From Armatimonadota bacterium (GTDB taxonomy: Bacteria > Armatimonadota > Fimbriimonadia > Fimbriimonadales > Fimbriimonadaceae): a stretch of 64,000 nt of DNA. Location: NCBI GenBank assembly GCA_018268375.1, contig JAFDWS010000002.1, positions 1 through 64,000 of the forward strand, read 5' to 3'. Shown here piece after piece: positions 60,972 through 64,000 of the stretch; the first letter of the stretch is position 1, and every line of letters begins with the position of its first letter. The translations under genes were made by a program, and so were the position numbers. Below the pieces are notes generated by a model. It had not been told where the DNA came from, ran no database searches, and worked only from the letters and a program-made list of their open reading frames with translations.

Positions 60972-63900
60972 TTACATGAAGTTCATGTCTTCCGCGCCGG
61001 CGTCAAGGATGGTGCCAAACTCATCGACCACGGCCGGGTCAACGCTGCTGATAGACACAATCATGATGCCAAAGCGAATCTTATCTGACGTCGTCGGCAA
61101 CTTGAACACCTGGTTGGGCGTGATTTCGGTGTATTGAGCAAAATCAAACGTGTCTCCTGCTTCTTCGCTAGTGGTGTAACCGTATTTGATGATGCCACCA
61201 TTCGGCAGACTGTTGGCAGTCAAAATACCACGTCGGAACTCAGGTGCTGGGACAGTGGCGCTGTAGTCTGACGTGTCGAACATCGTTGTGAAGAAGTAGC
61301 TGGCCTCGGCCTCGAGATAACTCAACGTGACTGAGTGTACCACTGGTGACACATTTTGTTGGGCAGTGACGAGCTCTAATTTGAACTGCAGCCATTTCTT
61401 TTGTTCGATTGGCTCTAAGCTGAAATCTCCGACAAGCGCAGTGTCTACATACCCGGAATCGTCGTCGGGGGGGATGGTAGAGCGCTTGTACTCCGTGCCC
61501 CAGTCTGCCGCCAACAACTCGTCGCGTGTGTCGCCAGTCCGCACAAACAGTCGTACCTCGACGCCTTGCTCCAAACCATTGTTCTGCTCAGTGCCGGCGT
61601 CCAAGGTTGCTGCAAAAGAAATCATGTCCCAGCGCGTCAGTGCTGCAACATAAAAAGGTACTGATTCGAAGCGTCCAGTAATGCGTAGCCTGCGGTCAGG
61701 AGCGTACAAAGCACCGTTTTGCTGCGGTGTGAATGTGGCTACGATTTGTTTATCGTCCGTTACTTGGTAAATTTTGCCACTGGAAACAATTTCGTCGCCT
61801 CTTCTTTCGGCGTCCTCGATGATAAAATCATTGGTCAACAACGTCGAGGCAGTGACATTGCCCGCCTCGTCTTCAAAGCGCGCATACACGCGCCTCACCC
61901 TCGAGGTGACAGGGTCAGTGTCGAGCGTGTACAAGCGACCGTCTTCCGCAGAGAACACAAAGTCGTCGCCGAGTTGCATCACATCGTACAAGAGTGCTCG
62001 TGAGTCGACGGTGTCATTTAGAAACAAGCTTTCTGCCGGAATCACTTCTTTCGACACATTTGTGCCGGACCAACTAAGTTTGACCATAGACGCGCCAGAA
62101 GCTCGATATGTTTCCACCCTAATAGGGACTACTTGACCGGCGATGAGGTCAAAAGTAGCGCTTAGCTCGCCGCTTACCGGGTTGTCCCAGTTGTTGAACA
62201 CCAACTCGCCACCAGTCCAGTCGTCACCCACAAGTTCTCCCCCGAGATACATTCGAGCACCTTGTAGGCCTTCCAAATAAAGCGTGTATTCTTGCGTGTA
62301 GTCCGCCCGCAAGAAGCCTGACCAAGAAGCATTCTGATACGTAGTGTCGACAGAGGGCGTCAAGGCCGCGGCGTATGTCAAAATATCGGCTTGGTTTATC
62401 GTCGTCTCGGTAACAGACGCTTGGTCGAGTCCAGAGGGTAAAAACTCGGTGTTCTTATAGTTAGAAGCGTCACTTTCTGTGTAGACTGCCGTAACTCCAC
62501 TCGCGTACACGGGAGGCCCTTCGACGGCCGAATAGGTTTGTTTGGTAGCGTAATAAACCTGGACTCCAACGTCGGTCAAAAACCACACAAAAGGACTGCT
62601 GCTATTCCCGCGAATTTGGTAAAACCTGGACGCATCACTTGTTTGAGGAGGAATGTCCCATGCTTTTGCCGTGCCGTCTGTTTCAAAACTCAGAGTATGG
62701 ACGATACCGCCCGACAAACCGGCCCACAAAAGGTCAGCACCGTACCCCAGGGCATCCACCCTGTCCGTGCTTGTTTCGCGCGAAGGAGACCATTGAGTGC
62801 TGTCATAGATATAAACAGCACCTTCGGCGGCATTGGTGTCTCCACTCAATCCGGCAAAAAGATACTTGGAGGTAGATTGCAGACACGACACGTCTTTACC
62901 AGCAAAATTCTTTGCTTGTGAAAACGACGTCCCATCGTAAGAGTACACAAAGCCTGTGTCGCTGCTGTCGCGTGAAGTCCCGGCCCACAACAAACCCCCG
63001 TAACTGGCCAAAGCGTTTACTGAAGGCAGTGACGTTGAACTGTTCACCAATTCGTACGAAGAGCCGTTGCTCGAGCGGTAGATGCGGCCGTCTGTCAGTC
63101 CCACATACAACACGTCTTTGTGCACGACCGCGGATTGAACGTTCGCTGAAAACGTGTAAGTCGTCGCCAATCCGCTGGCCTCTGACCAAAGATAAGCATG
63201 AGAGGTGCCGAGTACGACCAGGTTGGCTGACACCAAAAATGAAAACTTCAGGGATTCGCTTGCTTGACCGCGCTTGTGCATCCATACGCGGTTGATGTTG
63301 ACCAAATCCCAGTCGACTAAAGAAATGCCGTCTTGATAATCAAACCAACCGTCTGCGCCCGCAGTAATAAAGTCTCCGGCATCGCGAAAATCGCTGTAGT
63401 GCGAAACTTGCGCCCTCGTCACTCGAGTCATGTCGTCGAATGCGGCGAGTGTCAGGTCGGCCTGTCCGGTTGCGGCGTACACATTGCCACCGTGCCTTAG
63501 TCGGACTTCGCTAGTGCGGACGACATTTGCCAAGTTGACAGAATAAAACTCACGGCTGATGTCATTGGCTACCGTGTAGTAAATTGGCGCCCACGCCGCA
63601 GTGGGCGTCCGTCGCGCATCGACCAATACGGCCTTCGGGACACTGCTCGTGCAGCAAAACTGCACACCTTTGAGTTCGGGGTAGTTTCCTGAGGACTTTG
63701 GCAACCTCTTTTTGATGGCGTGCACACCCCCTGCTCCGATAACTTCATACGCACTTTCATCGTCCGCGCCACCGAGCACTCCGGCCTTGCGCACGGCGCG
63801 TCCGGCAATGTCTTCCATATAGTCGGCTCCCACGATGGGGGCCAAAGCGTTGTCTAGTGCTTTGAACAAGTGTACTTTGATGCCACCCGAGGCGACGTCT

Positions 63901-64000
63901 TCATTGAGGACAACTTGACCGTATGGTGCTTCGGTGTCTAAGGTCACAGAAGCATATGGAAATCCAAGGCGATACTCGAGCAATCTGGCACTTAGCTCAA
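60972..64000 (-). CDS. Large virion-like protein with propeller repeats and a PA14 domain (5' end outside window)
   Basis: About 1009 codons are visible. A TTG at 63983 could be a start, but the frame stays open to the window edge and no ribosome-binding site precedes it, so the gene probably begins further out. Residues ~250-500 (counted from that TTG) show propeller-like blades (LYVGLTDGRIYRSSNGSSYE, LLWAGTSRDSSDTGFVYSY). A PA14 domain lies near residues 551-661 (ASWSGFLRADYTQEYTLYLE, then MYLGGELVGDDWTGGE, then VPIRVETYRASGASMVKLSW), a fold that binds carbohydrates in many adhesins. The C-terminal ~300 residues are beta-rich. Same strand and design as the next gene; both likely belong to the tail or host-binding apparatus. 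Confidence 0.75.
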   Translation of the reverse strand, partial: ELSARLLEYRLGFPYASVTLDTEAPYGQVVLNEDVASGGIKVHLFKALDNALAPIVGADYMEDIAGRAVRKAGVLGGADDESAYEVIGAGGVHAIKKRLPKSSGNYPELKGVQFCCTSSVPKAVLVDARRTPTAAWAPIYYTVANDISREFYSVNLANVVRTSEVRLRHGGNVYAATGQADLTLAAFDDMTRVTRAQVSHYSDFRDAGDFITAGADGWFDYQDGISLVDWDLVNINRVWMHKRGQASESLKFSFLVSANLVVLGTSHAYLWSEASGLATTYTFSANVQSAVVHKDVLYVGLTDGRIYRSSNGSSYELVNSSTSLPSVNALASYGGLLWAGTSRDSSDTGFVYSYDGTSFSQAKNFAGKDVSCLQSTSKYLFAGLSGDTNAAEGAVYIYDSTQWSPSRETSTDRVDALGYGADLLWAGLSGGIVHTLSFETDGTAKAWDIPPQTSDASRFYQIRGNSSSPFVWFLTDVGVQVYYATKQTYSAVEGPPVYASGVTAVYTESDASNYKNTEFLPSGLDQASVTETTINQADILTYAAALTPSVDTTYQNASWSGFLRADYTQEYTLYLEGLQGARMYLGGELVGDDWTGGELVFNNWDNPVSGELSATFDLIAGQVVPIRVETYRASGASMVKLSWSGTNVSKEVIPAESLFLNDTVDSRALLYDVMQLGDDFVFSAEDGRLYTLDTDPVTSRVRRVYARFEDEAGNVTASTLLTNDFIIEDAERRGDEIVSSGKIYQVTDDKQIVATFTPQQNGALYAPDRRLRITGRFESVPFYVAALTRWDMISFAATLDAGTEQNNGLEQGVEVRLFVRTGDTRDELLAADWGTEYKRSTIPPDDDSGYVDTALVGDFSLEPIEQKKWLQFKLELVTAQQNVSPVVHSVTLSYLEAEASYFFTTMFDTSDYSATVPAPEFRRGILTANSLPNGGIIKYGYTTSEEAGDTFDFAQYTEITPNQVFKLPTTSDKIRFGIMIVSISSVDPAVVDEFGTILDAGAEDMNFM

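Noticed and set aside
1-64000. Altered genetic code (stop-codon reassignment), as in some huge phages
   Set aside because: TAA, TAG and TGA all end genes with clear domains here (for example groES with TAA, the 21784 gene with TAG, rlmH-like operon genes with TGA), and no in-frame stops interrupt families.
1-64000. Bacterial chromosome rather than phage
   Set aside because: No metabolic, ribosomal, tRNA or regulatory housekeeping operons. Instead there are fibre genes, tail-tube-like genes, UvsW, PhoH and many tiny unknown genes in tight overlap. Not fully excluded because no terminase or capsid gene is seen.

Overview
The window reads as part of the genome of a large tailed bacteriophage, probably a jumbo or 'huge' phage recovered from the environment. 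The evidence is 52 tightly packed genes, often joined by ATGA or short overlaps. Very large fibre-like and propeller-like structural genes sit beside phage-typical enzymes (PIN-PhoH, a UvsW-like helicase, RecD2, RNase HII) and host-takeover functions: GroEL/GroES, DnaK, DnaJ and a gyrase/topoisomerase IV pair. TAA, TAG and TGA all serve as stops, so the code is standard. There are no rRNA or tRNA genes, no CRISPR array and no insertion sequences, and no gap between genes exceeds 200 bases. I see no terminase, portal, major capsid or polymerase gene, so the phage assignment is an inference, although a strong one.

Layout. 1-2804: groEL (cut by the window edge) and groES on the minus strand diverge from a plus-strand operon. 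That operon holds an RlmH-like rRNA methyltransferase, a tandem ribbon-helix-helix-like protein, small unknown and zinc-knuckle proteins, and a DUF1257/DUF2997-like pair. 2806-15471: four consecutive minus-strand tail-fibre/adhesin genes, 12.7 kb in all, built from repeated modules and ending in a glycine-rich tip. 15588-23385: a small plus-strand gene and a terminator-like hairpin, zinc-ribbon proteins, an RlaP-like nucleotidyltransferase, a membrane-anchored coiled coil, a macro-like protein and unknown, possibly virion, proteins. 23375-30581: RecD2 helicase, small unknown genes, a J-domain protein and PIN-PhoH. 30633-36044: an 1803-residue protein made of TolB/PD40 propeller repeats.

36137-43946: proline-rich and membrane proteins, a gyrB-gyrA like pair, and two paralogous tail-tube-like proteins. 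43949-49414 (minus): dnaK, RNase HII and a bifunctional-nuclease-like gene in one overlapping operon, a zinc-ribbon protein, a UvsW/XPB-like helicase and a membrane protein of possible holin type. 49411-52811 (minus): DnaJ followed by a tiny acidic protein; and a trypsin-like protease, a type I signal peptidase and a subtilase. 52843-64000 (minus): two giant virion-like proteins with BNR-like propeller repeats, a von Willebrand factor A domain and a PA14 domain.

How it may work together: the chaperones and proteases plausibly support folding and maturation of the unusually large repetitive structural proteins. The topoisomerase, helicases, RNase HII and PhoH serve replication and nucleic-acid metabolism. 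The most striking global property is that I could not find a single GATC tetranucleotide in 64 kb, where about 250 would be expected. This points to strong selection against that site.
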